NCBI RefSeq assembly: GCF_901764995.1
Contig: NZ_CABFKI010000004.1
Span: 62,001-126,000 of the forward strand
Length of the DNA stretch: 64,000 nucleotides
From: Actinobacillus porcinus
GTDB taxonomy: Bacteria; Pseudomonadota; Gammaproteobacteria; Enterobacterales; Pasteurellaceae
Reading direction: 5' to 3'
The notes beneath the pieces are model-generated. The model was not told where the DNA came from, did not search any database, and was given only the letters and a program-made list of their open reading frames with translations. Positions 21,701 through 28,900 of this stretch are shown one piece after another. A program made the translations under genes and the position numbers. Every line of letters begins with the position of its first letter. The stretch's first letter is position 1.

Positions 21701-24447
21701 TAGAACAAGACCGCACGCAAGAAAGTGCAGTAAGTAGCCAAGTGGGCAGTTTAAAAGGCGATACGATTCTTCACGCGGATAATCATTACCAACAAACCGG
21801 CAGCGTTGTCACCGCTGTCAATGGCGATGTCGATATTCTCGCTAAATCCGCCAATATCACCGCAGTGCGTTCGGATTATGAGAGTAATTATAAATATACT
21901 TACGAGCAAAAAGGGTTGACTGTATCGCTAACCTCACCAGTACTCTCTGCAATAAATGCTACTGAAAGCGCAATGAATTCACTGCATCAAATAGGAGAAA
22001 GTAAAAATAATCGTATTAATGCTCTAGCAGGTGCAAATGCATTTTGGAATTCATTTAGAGCAATAGAAGCAGGGCAAGCCGCTTGGGATGCTTTAGGAAA
22101 ACTATCCCAAGGTGAAATAGCAAAATCAGGTATAGGTGTTTCTCTTACATATGGTCAACAAAAAAGCGTTTCAACAAGCCATTCTGAAGGTTCAAAGGCA
22201 ATAAGTAGCGAAATCAATGCCGGAGGTAACGTAAATATCTTGGCACATGGTGATGGAGAGAATTCGGTCATTCATGTTGTGGGTTCGAATATCGCTGGGA
22301 ATTTAGGCACAAATCTTAATGCTGATGGCGATATTAATATTGAAGCAGCGAAACAATATCACCAAGAGCGTAGTAATAATAAATCCAGTGGATTTAGCGC
22401 TGGTGTGACGATTGGAACTGAAGGGATTGGTTTTACTGCAGGTGGAAATTATGGCAAAGGCTATGGTAATGGCGATGAAACCACTTATACCTATTCCCAC
22501 GTAGGAAGCCAAAATAGTCAAACTAATATTGATTCAGGTAATAATGTTACCTTAAAAGGAGCTCAGACCGCAGGGAAAGGTATCAAAATTACAGCAAATA
22601 ATCTTGATATAGAAAGTATCCAAGAAACGCTCGACTATGAAAGCAAACAGAAAAATATGTCTGGTTCTGTGACCGTAGGAGCTGGCGCATCTGTATCTGC
22701 GAGCTATAGCTCATCAAAAATGAATGCCCACTATAAGAGTGTTGTTGAGCAGTCTGGTATTTATGCTGGTGATGATGGTTATCAAGTTAATGTTACTCAT
22801 CATACCAATTTAGTAGGTGGTGTTGTTCAGTCATCAGATACAGCTGAAAATAGAAATAAAAACCTATTTTCAACCGAAAATATTGATTATACGGAATTGA
22901 AAAATTCATCAAGTTATGATGCTGAGGGTTATTCATTAAATGGTGGGGTTTCTATTGATGGTGATTTCCATATTCCGTTAGGAAATAATTCTGCCAAACA
23001 AGAAACAATGAATAATGAGAATAACAGAGATAAGGTAACAGAAACGCCGAAAGATAAAACCATTATAGATGTTATCAAAGGAATGGGAGGGACGGAGTTA
23101 TCACAAAATGATTTGGATAAATCTGATAGTAATAAAACATCCGATACAGGCGTAAAACTTAATGGGCTTGCAGGCATATTTACTCAAGGAAATTGGGGGA
23201 TTGCAAAAGCCTTATCAACAGCAGTATTGGGCTCTGTAAACCGTGATGGTAGTGAAACAGGTATTACAACAAGCCATATTGATACAAAAAATATCAAAAT
23301 TTCTCAAGGTGATGCCATTGAAAACCAAGCAAAAATTACCGAGTTAAATAAAGGAAATATCAACAAAACAGTGTCAAAAGTCAATGTTGAGCAAATTAAA
23401 TCGGAGTTTGAATCAGATTTAGCAACAGCAAAAGAGTTTATGGAAAACCTTAATCAAATTGGAGATAAACTCCATTACAATGTAGAAAAAAATGAGAAAA
23501 ATATTTTAGTCAAATATAAATTAGAAAACTGTCAGAATTCTGCACAAAATTGTGTTAGAGCCTTTGAATTGAATCTTGAAGAGCTCAAAAATCGAGATTT
23601 AAAACCGGAAGAGGCCGAAGTCTTATCACATATGTATGCACATGGTATTTTAAACCAAAATGATATGGATAGGATTACTGGCGCCATTCAATATTCAGGC
23701 AAAGATATTTTAAATAATGCAAGCATTGTAGTTCGTAAACCTTATGCTGGGTTGGCGGAAGAAATGACCTATACCCTTTTTGAACGTCTGCGTGCAGGTA
23801 TTGATTTACCCGCAATCTTTGGCGCATCAAACGCAAGCAGAGATCAAGTAGCTATTTGGGATAAGTTAAATAGCTACAATGCTCAAAATGCCGAAACTCA
23901 CGTGTCATTAGATCACGTTGCGCATAGTTTAGGAGCAGCCAGCACTAAAAATGCCATGAACTGGGCGAAATCGCAAGGAATGGATTTAGATAATACTATC
24001 TTGAAAAGTTATGTCGCAGGTACGTCTTATCCCATTACAAATGGCACGATTTTAGGCTCATTAACGTTTGGATTATTGGATCAAGGTTATACGGAAAAAG
24101 CAGCAAGTTTATTCAAATCAGGTAGCATAGAATATTCAGTAGCACCAAGAGATGGTGTTGCCACAGGTGTTGGTTTGCCATGGCAAATTGGGTCATTGAG
24201 TTTTGGTATTGGAAATACAGACACAACAGGAAGTAATGATGTCGGAATACCGTTGTGGGGGATGATTATGGGGGATCATACTAGGGCTTATTATCGTGAT
24301 GAAGATGTGATTAGATTCTTGAATAAAAATGAGGATGTAAATAGTATCCTAAATTATCAAAAGAAAATTTGGCAAGGAGAAAAAGTAAAAACTAAAATAA
24401 TCTCATTTAGTAATGAGAACTCCGCAAATATAAAAGGGGAAAAATAA
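15733..24447 (+). CDS. tpsA: Very large TPS exoprotein (filamentous-haemagglutinin-like) with a C-terminal lipase-like domain
   Basis: A 2904-residue secreted protein exported by TpsB. It starts with an extended signal peptide (MNKTKFRVIFNRTLSRLVV, hydrophobic core about residues 50-75, cleavage near VALA-N). The TPS secretion domain (about residues 77-320) has NPYL, NPSGIHCDGCGVIN and a Cys pair. Residues about 350-1200 are degenerate beta-helix repeats rich in NNQQGNI-like turns. Haemagglutinin-type repeats follow to about 2350. The last 220 residues look like an alpha/beta-hydrolase: nucleophile elbow VAHSLGA (Ser2732), Asp2807 in PRDGVA and His2849 in GDHTRAYY, spaced as a lipase triad. 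There is no VENN pretoxin motif, so it is TpsA-like rather than classical CdiA. AAGGAG precedes the ATG. Its stop overlaps the next start (TAATG). Uptake signals are present up to about 21.3 kb and absent after, where the DNA looks more AT-rich. Toxin activity is inferred. Confidence 0.9.
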   Translation: MNKTKFRVIFNRTLSRLVVTSELAKTADKSSPVGDGDAVKSAVRFCSVLSLSSLSFSLFCALGFVSLVVPQVALANLEIRADKTAPVNQQPIVLSTANGIPQVNIQTPNSKGLSHNKYAQFDVAEKGAILNNSRTTVQTQQGGLVTGNPYLARGEARVILNEVNSANPSQLRGYVEVAGKKADVIIANPSGIHCDGCGVINSGRTTLTTGKPQTQAGQVTGFDVEKGKVKVSGKGLDNSRVDYTEILAREAEINAGIWSNKKLTVITGENRVQRSETAATPNDDDHLKIIHTKPATNSTPQPEKYAVDVSELGGMYAGKIYLIGTEQGLGVRNAGHIGASAGEVHIDSQGRIVNKGTVNANQNIQLTGKQGIENTGKIENRQSDIILNTPADIQQNGSVVARNGNIHQTANQKIHQQGETIAKGNIHYKAPTVTTSTSSLIAAGVETKDTPNGETRTLETTSTQGKNLTVTTTGKTTLQGKNLASGKIQVNATDINLNQSQSAANFIDISATQGDIQANNATIIAHRDLTLTTPKTLQTQNSTVKAEKITTKQTALHTQNAVWEQTGKDTLTLDVLDTLQNQGGTFKTQGDLMVNATGLNNQQGRFLAEGQLTINTSNGKVDSSQGILASKQDLRLTSGELINDAGLIQSHQNVNINTQGQKLSNQQTLTEAQDKGIVALGNLTVQSNDLMNQQGRIVSGSNANIQAEQLKNLSGEILIGQDGKIHTTHLDNQAGTIASVNGNLALTNSTILNNRQGDISAKNTLSLQTLGIENQQGNITSLNNLIIDTDKRTLNNQNGTIFATHRAEINTGDINNQYGLIRADNNLALNTNQHTLDNRYTQAKQQGIVGLGKVALNGVTTLLNQQGNLYGKNELDISAQVDTNNQQGNIQSNGHLTLSTHKLDNQTGYITAHIGNITSQQINNHAVSHLGSLIYGDNLSISTQQLDNQETKATGKNLTQGIQGRKLAIQSTILNNQNGGIYSADTAAITASQRINNQQGELLSANAISIKNNGNLMVNNQNGLIQGQNAIDLTAKGLETEGTIKTAGNLSIDLKDSFTLNQAFDVGNNLTFSTQGDFTNNVKQVVGNQAAFTANHILNPAHAEISSNRTLLNTATLTNYGLLDGQENIIKTRTLDNLGTGRIYGDHLAIQADSLNNLNQDEKSATIAARDRLDLGVGTLVNRDHSLIFSLGDMAIGGQLDENNQAKGYAKFIDNGSATLEALGNGDIKTQRLLNHDLYLKLGEYHTDEHIIEYAPAKSSKRYALLNKDGSEGRLELKNNDKHDSNSYFILNNGTQIASRYWMSWDYNRHTVTSTIEYRDPANILIGGHLSLSGADLENNASNLSVGKTLLLGNNTFTRNENNNNLTAGGITLKNIDILGTIDIKDTGIWAGFGKEHRRYGVRGKKRWAVYGTGSGEINDVHPTQYFTFDKVLNEIGNEITGTNTQIASQSAVNAIALKTVTSKPTTSEQGNMTISTPSAVISGQVSALHPANLEQNMQPVLKTHLTDIRLPQASLYKINPEAPNGYLVETDPTFTDRKQWLSSDYMFNALRHDHNYVQKRLGDGFYEQRLVNEQINQLTGRRFLDNYSSDFEQYKALMDSGIYYANKFNLSLGVGLTAQQMAELTSDMVWFVNKEVTLPSGKTLTVLTPQVYLVARNLDVTPQGALISAREIVGNINGDIQNSGTIAGQNLTALSAKNIQNHGIVLGNTVNLNAEQRLINLGGKIQALDSATLIGGQGVDIASQTSRSANTDNAGNTFAHTSIDRQADIHAGGKLTVYSPKDVTVKASNLSADIIHIQGNQVELGTVTTHNKQHYNGDADNYYRLDQTQEVGSQLTAKNDVNILSENRTALRQVSVHSDKGTVVIGSTHGDVQIQAGRHQEQLSFGAKSTHHGTLQTITTVSKHDHHYDTAQGSAIDGNNVVLQANNGNVSIQGSNVVAENHLVAKAKNINIQAAENRIFEEDFEKTGKSGLMGSGGFGFSIGEKKEKVEQDRTQESAVSSQVGSLKGDTILHADNHYQQTGSVVTAVNGDVDILAKSANITAVRSDYESNYKYTYEQKGLTVSLTSPVLSAINATESAMNSLHQIGESKNNRINALAGANAFWNSFRAIEAGQAAWDALGKLSQGEIAKSGIGVSLTYGQQKSVSTSHSEGSKAISSEINAGGNVNILAHGDGENSVIHVVGSNIAGNLGTNLNADGDINIEAAKQYHQERSNNKSSGFSAGVTIGTEGIGFTAGGNYGKGYGNGDETTYTYSHVGSQNSQTNIDSGNNVTLKGAQTAGKGIKITANNLDIESIQETLDYESKQKNMSGSVTVGAGASVSASYSSSKMNAHYKSVVEQSGIYAGDDGYQVNVTHHTNLVGGVVQSSDTAENRNKNLFSTENIDYTELKNSSSYDAEGYSLNGGVSIDGDFHIPLGNNSAKQETMNNENNRDKVTETPKDKTIIDVIKGMGGTELSQNDLDKSDSNKTSDTGVKLNGLAGIFTQGNWGIAKALSTAVLGSVNRDGSETGITTSHIDTKNIKISQGDAIENQAKITELNKGNINKTVSKVNVEQIKSEFESDLATAKEFMENLNQIGDKLHYNVEKNEKNILVKYKLENCQNSAQNCVRAFELNLEELKNRDLKPEEAEVLSHMYAHGILNQNDMDRITGAIQYSGKDILNNASIVVRKPYAGLAEEMTYTLFERLRAGIDLPAIFGASNASRDQVAIWDKLNSYNAQNAETHVSLDHVAHSLGAASTKNAMNWAKSQGMDLDNTILKSYVAGTSYPITNGTILGSLTFGLLDQGYTEKAASLFKSGSIEYSVAPRDGVATGVGLPWQIGSLSFGIGNTDTTGSNDVGIPLWGMIMGDHTRAYYRDEDVIRFLNKNEDVNSILNYQKKIWQGEKVKTKIISFSNENSANIKGEK
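20666..20859 (+). repeat. tpsA internal segment duplicated at 25903-26096
   Basis: This 194-bp stretch of the tpsA middle (encoding TVLTPQVYLVARNLDVTPQG onward) recurs downstream at a constant offset of 5237 bases, with roughly a dozen mismatches by eye. Confidence 0.9.
23681..24297 (+). repeat. 3' effector module of tpsA, copy 1 of a 617-bp direct repeat
   Basis: It matches 24870-25486 at an offset of 1189 bases. I count five differences, all silent third-position changes. It encodes the whole lipase-like core, from AIQYSGKD to HTRAYYRD. Flanking DNA diverges sharply on the 3' side. Confidence 0.93.
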
Positions 24448-24833
24448 TGAAAAGAATATTATTTTTATCTTTATTGTTAAGTGGATGTTATTTGGCAAAT
24501 GGCTCACCATCATCCTATCATTATTGGTTAAAAAACGATAAAGTCATTACCTATAATGATATGAAATTTTGTGAAAATAAGGTCTATTTGACATTAGGCG
24601 AAAGATTCAAATATTTATCAAAAATGATGGAAATAAACGGATGGATTTCTATGAGAGAAAACTATCGCAAAGAATATAATGAATATATTGCATATATTAC
24701 TAAGGCATCACCATATATAAGTTATTGCTATTATGAATTGGGGTATAGATTTAGACCTCCATTATATTGGTGTTTAGCTCAAGATGGAGATAATACGAGA
24801 ATTTGCATGGAGAATATGAAGTATCGTAATTGA
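24447..24833 (+). CDS. Small lipoprotein, candidate immunity protein for the TpsA effector domain
   Basis: A 128-residue protein with a lipoprotein signal peptide (MKRILFLSLLLSGC, lipobox LLSGC, lipidated Cys14). The mature part has Cys residues (KFCENK, SYCYYELG, WCLAQDGDNTRICMEN), is rich in Tyr, and I recognise no named domain. Its ATG overlaps the tpsA stop (TAATG), so translation is coupled. Effector plus coupled small gene is the arrangement of toxin-immunity pairs, and lipoprotein immunity proteins are known for periplasm-acting lipase effectors of type VI secretion. No Asp at the +2 position (C-Y-L), so outer-membrane sorting is expected. The role is inferred from position, a divergent paralogue at 25621 with the same coupling, and signal type. 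Confidence 0.7.
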   Translation: MKRILFLSLLLSGCYLANGSPSSYHYWLKNDKVITYNDMKFCENKVYLTLGERFKYLSKMMEINGWISMRENYRKEYNEYIAYITKASPYISYCYYELGYRFRPPLYWCLAQDGDNTRICMENMKYRN

Positions 24834-24853
24834 AAAAAATTGAATAAAATAAT

Positions 24854-25621
24854 ATGGATAGAATTAATAGCGCCATTCAATATTCAGGCAAAGATATTTT
24901 AAATAATGCAAGCATTGTGGTTCGTAAACCTTATGCTGGGTTGGCGGAAGAAATGACCTATACCCTTTTTGAACGTCTGCGTGCAGGTATTGATTTACCC
25001 GCAATCTTTGGCGCATCAAACGCAAGCAGAGATCAAGTAGCTATTTGGGATAAGTTAAATAGCTACAATGCTCAAAATGCCGAAACTCACGTGTCATTAG
25101 ATCATGTTGCGCATAGTTTAGGAGCTGCCAGCACCAAAAATGCCATGAACTGGGCGAAATCGCAAGGAATGGATTTAGATAATACCATCTTGAAAAGTTA
25201 TGTCGCAGGTACGTCTTATCCCATTACAAATGGCACGATTTTAGGCTCATTAACGTTTGGATTATTGGATCAAGGTTATACGGAAAAAGCAGCAAGTTTA
25301 TTCAAATCAGGTAGCATAGAATATTCAGTAGCACCAAGAGATGGTGTTGCCACAGGTGTTGGTTTGCCATGGCAAATTGGGTCATTGAGTTTTGGTATTG
25401 GAAATACAGACACAACAGGAAGTAATGATGTCGGAATACCGTTGTGGGGGATGATTATGGGGGATCATACTAGGGCTTATTATCGAGATAGTTCGGTAAT
25501 TAGATTTCTCACTAACAATGAGCAAAACCTTGCAGACGAGATAAAAGAGTATCAAAAGAAAACTTGGGGAAAAATTGGACCTGAAACAAAAGTTGTTAAC
25601 TTTAATGATGGAGATAAGTAA
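24854..25621 (+). CDS. Orphan (silent) TpsA C-terminal effector cassette
   Basis: A 255-residue reading frame beginning MDRINSAIQYSGKD, equivalent to TpsA from about residue 2645. Residues 6-211 are identical to TpsA and keep the putative triad: Ser88 in VAHSLGA, Asp163 and His205. The last 44 residues differ (SSVIRFLTNNEQNLADEIK then EYQKKTWGKIGPETKVVNF) but keep the pattern of the TpsA tail. It has no signal peptide, TPS domain or clear ribosome-binding site, so on its own it should not be secreted. It looks like a donor cassette that can be joined to tpsA by recombination, as described for CDI orphan modules and neisserial tpsC cassettes. Its stop overlaps the next lipoprotein start. Confidence 0.8.
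   Translation: MDRINSAIQYSGKDILNNASIVVRKPYAGLAEEMTYTLFERLRAGIDLPAIFGASNASRDQVAIWDKLNSYNAQNAETHVSLDHVAHSLGAASTKNAMNWAKSQGMDLDNTILKSYVAGTSYPITNGTILGSLTFGLLDQGYTEKAASLFKSGSIEYSVAPRDGVATGVGLPWQIGSLSFGIGNTDTTGSNDVGIPLWGMIMGDHTRAYYRDSSVIRFLTNNEQNLADEIKEYQKKTWGKIGPETKVVNFNDGDK
24870..25486 (+). repeat. Copy 2 of the 617-bp effector direct repeat
   Basis: It is the partner of 23681-24297. The five silent differences cluster in the first half (near 24919, 25104, 25127, 25136, 25183); the remaining roughly 300 bases look identical. Recombination between the copies would delete the first lipoprotein and swap the effector tail. Confidence 0.93.
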
Positions 25622-25905
25622 TGAAAAAGTGCATTTTATTATTTCCACTATTATTAGTTGGATGCTATTTGGCTAATGGAGCTCCTTTATCTACAAATTA
25701 TTGGGTAAAACAAGGTGAAATAATCACGAGTAATGAGCAAACATTTTGTCATAAAAAAATTTATGGATCATTCAATCACAGATTTAATTATTTAGATAAT
25801 CTATTTTGGAATGATAAACTATTCTCTATAGAGTATGAAGAATATTCACAGTATCTTCGTATAGCAAAGCCAATGATTAGTAAATGCTATTTTGATCTAG
25901 GCTAA
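25621..25905 (+). CDS. Second small lipoprotein, truncated paralogue (candidate immunity)
   Basis: A 94-residue protein with lipoprotein signal MKKCILLFPLLLVGC (lipidated Cys15) followed by YLANG, the same five residues as the paralogue at 24447. Shared pattern: tYW-K, FC-K, RF-YL, then KCYFDLG versus YCYYELG. It stops right there, about 30 residues short of the paralogue, because the stop codon at 25903-25905 is the first three bases of the tpsA fragment joined at that point. It starts inside the cassette stop (TAATG). It is probably a recombination-truncated immunity gene; whether the shortened form works is unknown. Confidence 0.72.
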   Translation: MKKCILLFPLLLVGCYLANGAPLSTNYWVKQGEIITSNEQTFCHKKIYGSFNHRFNYLDNLFWNDKLFSIEYEEYSQYLRIAKPMISKCYFDLG

Positions 25906-26096
25906 CGGTCTTAACACCGCAAGTGTGTCTTGTAGCGCGCAACCTAGATGTTACCCCACAAGGGGCGTTAATTTCGGCACGCGAGATTGTCGGCAATCTC
26001 AACGGTGATATTCAAAATAGCGGCACCATTGCAGGGCAAAATCTCACCGCACTTTCCGCGAAAAATATCCAAAACCATGGCATCGTATTAGGCAAG
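25903..26096 (+). pseudogene. Fragment of the tpsA middle region
   Basis: The fragment matches tpsA 20666-20859 at a constant offset, reading TVLTPQVCLVARNLDVTPQG in the original frame, and runs into unrelated sequence after GKT. It has no start signal or secretion parts. It marks the end of an ancestral tpsA copy or a recombination footprint. The rest of 25906-26235 holds only this fragment and the lolB promoter. Confidence 0.9.
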
Positions 26097-26178
26097 ACAA
26101 TATGGATATTTGTTGAAATCATTGTGGAAAAGAAATATACAATCACAACAAGCAGTTACTAAATTATCCACTGCAACT

Positions 26179-26207
26179 TTGACTAACCAAACAGAAAAAC
26201 GTAAAAT
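26179..26207 (+). promoter_or_regulatory. Predicted sigma-70 promoter for lolB-ispE-prs
   Basis: TTGACT (26179-26184), exact 17-base spacer, TAAAAT (26202-26207). It lies 28 bases before the lolB ATG and outside the TPS-derived DNA, so the housekeeping operon keeps its own promoter despite the island upstream. Confidence 0.75.
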
Positions 26208-26235
26208 ACGCGCGTTTTTTATAGAGCGACTGAAT

Positions 26236-26862
26236 ATGAAACTCCAGCAACTATTTCCTATTTTATTCTCAGCGTTGATCATCACGGGCTGTGCTTTAGA
26301 TATTGATGATAACCGCCCTACTGAAGTCAAAACCATTGCAAAATCTGACCGCACTTGGCAACAACATTTAGCAAAAATTAAAAATATCCAACACTACTCT
26401 GCTACGGGGCAGCTGGGCTATATTAGTTCAACCGAACGCTTTTCCAGCCGTTTTGAATGGCAATATCAAAATGCTCAAAACTACACCTTAAAGCTCTACT
26501 CTACGCTCAGTTCAAGCAGTCTCGTGTTACAAATGCACAATGCGGGTATGACGATTTCTGACAATAAAGGCAATCAACGGTCAGAACGTGATGCAAAAGG
26601 ATTAATTCGTGAAATTGTAGGAATGGATGTTCCCCTTGAGCAGCTTGCGACTTGGTTGAAAGGTCAACCTGATGAACGCGCTGATTATCAAGTGGGTGAA
26701 AATCATTATTTAGCCAATTTCAGTTATCCTGTTGATGGTGTAATTTGGACGGCTGATTATTTGGTTTATCACCAAGAAAAAGCCCCTGCTTTGCCTAAAG
26801 ATATTTTGTTAAAAAATGCGGAGCAAACCTTAAAAATTCGTGTGGATAATTGGGTATTTTAA
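26236..26862 (+). CDS. lolB: Outer-membrane lipoprotein LolB
   Basis: LolB is the outer-membrane receptor that accepts lipoproteins from LolA and inserts them. I use ATG 26236, which gives a lipoprotein signal ([19 protein letters not shown], Cys19); the longer frame from 26110 reads through the promoter. The 208-residue protein has the LolB fold segments [32 protein letters not shown] and the exposed loop SSSSLVLQM. Its stop overlaps the ispE start. The order lolB-ispE-prs is the common gammaproteobacterial arrangement. Confidence 0.95.
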   Translation: MKLQQLFPILFSALIITGCALDIDDNRPTEVKTIAKSDRTWQQHLAKIKNIQHYSATGQLGYISSTERFSSRFEWQYQNAQNYTLKLYSTLSSSSLVLQMHNAGMTISDNKGNQRSERDAKGLIREIVGMDVPLEQLATWLKGQPDERADYQVGENHYLANFSYPVDGVIWTADYLVYHQEKAPALPKDILLKNAEQTLKIRVDNWVF

Positions 26863-27767
26863 TGAAAACACATCACTTTTTAACCGCACTTTCAGAGAAA
26901 CATGATTTCAAATCAGGAAATGCTTGGCGTTTCCCAAGCCCTGCGAAGCTGAACTTATTTTTATATATCAATAATAAACGTGCTGACGGTTATCACGAAC
27001 TGCAGACGTTATTTCAATTTTTAGATTATGGCGATTGGCTGGAAATCAGCTTACGCAATGACGCTGAAATTTGCTTAACCCCTGAAATTCCCCATTTAAA
27101 ACCTGAAGATAATCTGATTTATCGTGCGGCAAAATTGCTGCAACAAAAAACAGGTTGTTCGCTAGGAGCAAATATTCATTTGGATAAAGTGTTGCCCATG
27201 GGGGGCGGTGTAGGCGGTGGTTCATCGAATGCGGCGACAACACTTGTGGCGTTGAATTATTTATGGCAAACCCAATTGTCTTTAGATGAACTCGCGCAAT
27301 TAGGGGTGACGCTTGGGGCGGATGTGCCGATCTTTGTCCATGGAAAAGCAGCCATTGCAGAAGGGGTAGGTGAAATTTTCCACGATTGTGAACCTGAAGA
27401 AAAATGGTTTGTGGTGTTAAAACCTGAAACCTCTATTTCTACAGCGGTGGTTTTTTCACACCCTGATTTACCCCGTCACACGCCAAAAAGAACTGTTGAA
27501 CAACTCTTAACTGATGATTTTGCAAACGATTGCGAAAAAGTTGTAAGAAATTGCTATCCTATGGTTGAAGAAACCCTAGGCTGGTTGCTAAAATATGCGC
27601 CGTCAAGATTAACAGGGACAGGTGCTTGTGTCTTTGCAGAATTCAATGATGAACAATCTGCACGCAGAGTATTTGAGAAAAAACCTGAGTATTTAACAGG
27701 TTTTATCGCAAAAGGCTGTAATCGCTCGCCATTACATCAATGGCTTGAAAAAATTTCTTTTCTTTAA
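26862..27767 (+). CDS. ispE: 4-diphosphocytidyl-2-C-methyl-D-erythritol kinase
   Basis: IspE phosphorylates CDP-methylerythritol in the MEP isoprenoid pathway. The ATG at 26862 overlaps the lolB stop (TAATG); an in-frame TTG at 26850 is less likely. The 301-residue GHMP kinase has the N-terminal substrate strand [13 protein letters not shown], the glycine-rich ATP loop [35 protein letters not shown] and the C-terminal [14 protein letters not shown]. Translation is coupled to lolB, and prs follows 25 bases downstream. An uptake signal near the start is read as LTAL. Confidence 0.96.
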   Translation: MKTHHFLTALSEKHDFKSGNAWRFPSPAKLNLFLYINNKRADGYHELQTLFQFLDYGDWLEISLRNDAEICLTPEIPHLKPEDNLIYRAAKLLQQKTGCSLGANIHLDKVLPMGGGVGGGSSNAATTLVALNYLWQTQLSLDELAQLGVTLGADVPIFVHGKAAIAEGVGEIFHDCEPEEKWFVVLKPETSISTAVVFSHPDLPRHTPKRTVEQLLTDDFANDCEKVVRNCYPMVEETLGWLLKYAPSRLTGTGACVFAEFNDEQSARRVFEKKPEYLTGFIAKGCNRSPLHQWLEKISFL

Positions 27768-27792
27768 AAACAAACCTTGAGGTTAAACCACC

Positions 27793-28740
27793 ATGCCTGA
27801 CATTAAACTTTTCGCTGGTAATGCAACGCCAGAGTTAGCAAAACGCATTTCAGAACGCCTATATATTTCTTTAGGTGACGCTACCGTAGGTCGTTTTAGC
27901 GATGGCGAAATCCAAGTACAAATCAATGAGAACGTACGTGGTAGCGATGTGTTTATTATTCAATCCACTTGCGCACCAACCAACGATAACTTAATGGAAC
28001 TTATTGTTATGGTTGATGCATTACGCCGTGCTTCCGCCGGGCGTATCACTGCCGTTATTCCTTATTTTGGTTATGCTCGCCAAGATCGCCGTGTGCGTTC
28101 AGCGCGTGTGCCAATCACGGCAAAAGTTGTTGCTGACTTCCTATCTAGTGTAGGGGTTGACCGTGTGTTAACTTGTGACTTACACGCTGAACAAATTCAA
28201 GGTTTCTTTGATGTACCTGTAGATAACGTATTCGGTACGCCGGTATTAATCCACGATATTTTGAAAAAAACCGATTTAGAAAACCCAATGGTGGTTTCAC
28301 CGGATATCGGTGGTGTAGTTCGTGCACGTGCGGTCGCGAAATTATTAAACGATACGGATATGGCAATTATCGACAAACGCCGTCCAAAAGCTAATGTGTC
28401 TCAAGTGATGCATATTATTGGTGATGTGAAAGATCGTGATTGTATCTTGGTTGATGATATGATCGACACCGGCGGTACCTTATGCAAAGCGGCAGAAGCA
28501 CTGAAAGAACGTGGTGCAAAACGTGTCTTTGCTTATGCCACACACGCGGTTTTCTCTGGCTCAGCGGCGCAAAACCTTGCCAGCCCGGCATTAGATGAAA
28601 TCGTTGTCACCGATACCATCCCGTTAACAGACGAAATCAAAGCCTTAGGTAAAGTGCGCGTATTAACGCTTTCAGGTATGTTATCTGAAGCTATTCGCCG
28701 TATCAGCAACGAAGAATCTATTTCAGCGATGTTCAATTAA
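27793..28740 (+). CDS. prs: Ribose-phosphate pyrophosphokinase
   Basis: Prs makes PRPP from ribose 5-phosphate and ATP, feeding purine, pyrimidine, histidine and NAD synthesis. The 315-residue protein has the flexible-loop segment [13 protein letters not shown], the divalent-metal region [14 protein letters not shown] and the PRPP-binding loop [11 protein letters not shown]. Length is exactly typical. It is the last gene of the lolB-ispE-prs run and is followed by a strong terminator. A GAGG ribosome-binding site precedes the ATG. Confidence 0.98.
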   Translation: MPDIKLFAGNATPELAKRISERLYISLGDATVGRFSDGEIQVQINENVRGSDVFIIQSTCAPTNDNLMELIVMVDALRRASAGRITAVIPYFGYARQDRRVRSARVPITAKVVADFLSSVGVDRVLTCDLHAEQIQGFFDVPVDNVFGTPVLIHDILKKTDLENPMVVSPDIGGVVRARAVAKLLNDTDMAIIDKRRPKANVSQVMHIIGDVKDRDCILVDDMIDTGGTLCKAAEALKERGAKRVFAYATHAVFSGSAAQNLASPALDEIVVTDTIPLTDEIKALGKVRVLTLSGMLSEAIRRISNEESISAMFN

Positions 28741-28759
28741 TTTGTAATTTGACATTTAC

Positions 28760-28785
28760 GGGCGGAAGTGATTTCCGCCCTTTGT
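28760..28785 (+). terminator. Terminator after prs
   Basis: GGGCGGAA (28760-28767) pairs with TTCCGCCC (28773-28780), followed by TTTGTCTTCT. Confidence 0.85.
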
Positions 28786-28856
28786 CTTCTCTAAATATCC
28801 CCAAAATCAACCGCACTTTTTCCCCTATTTTTTCGCAAAAATGCCCTATTCTGTGC

Positions 28857-28862
28857 TATAAT
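28857..28862 (+). promoter_or_regulatory. -10 element of the gyrA promoter
   Basis: A perfect TATAAT lies 38 bases before the gyrA ATG. The -35 is weak (TTCGCA-like near 28832), which can make a promoter supercoiling-sensitive, as known for gyrase genes; that link is inference. Confidence 0.55.
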
Positions 28863-28900
28863 TCGCTCAATTTTTTCATCTCAGAATTAGGAAAATTTCA

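Noticed and set aside
15733-24447. Calling the large exoprotein CdiA
   Set aside because: No VENN-type pretoxin boundary was seen, and the partner and cassette layout fits the general TPS class; TpsA is the safer name.
25923-26162. 79-residue open frame MCLVARNLDVTP...
   Set aside because: It is the in-frame remainder of the tpsA fragment followed by unrelated codons; no start signal, so not a gene.
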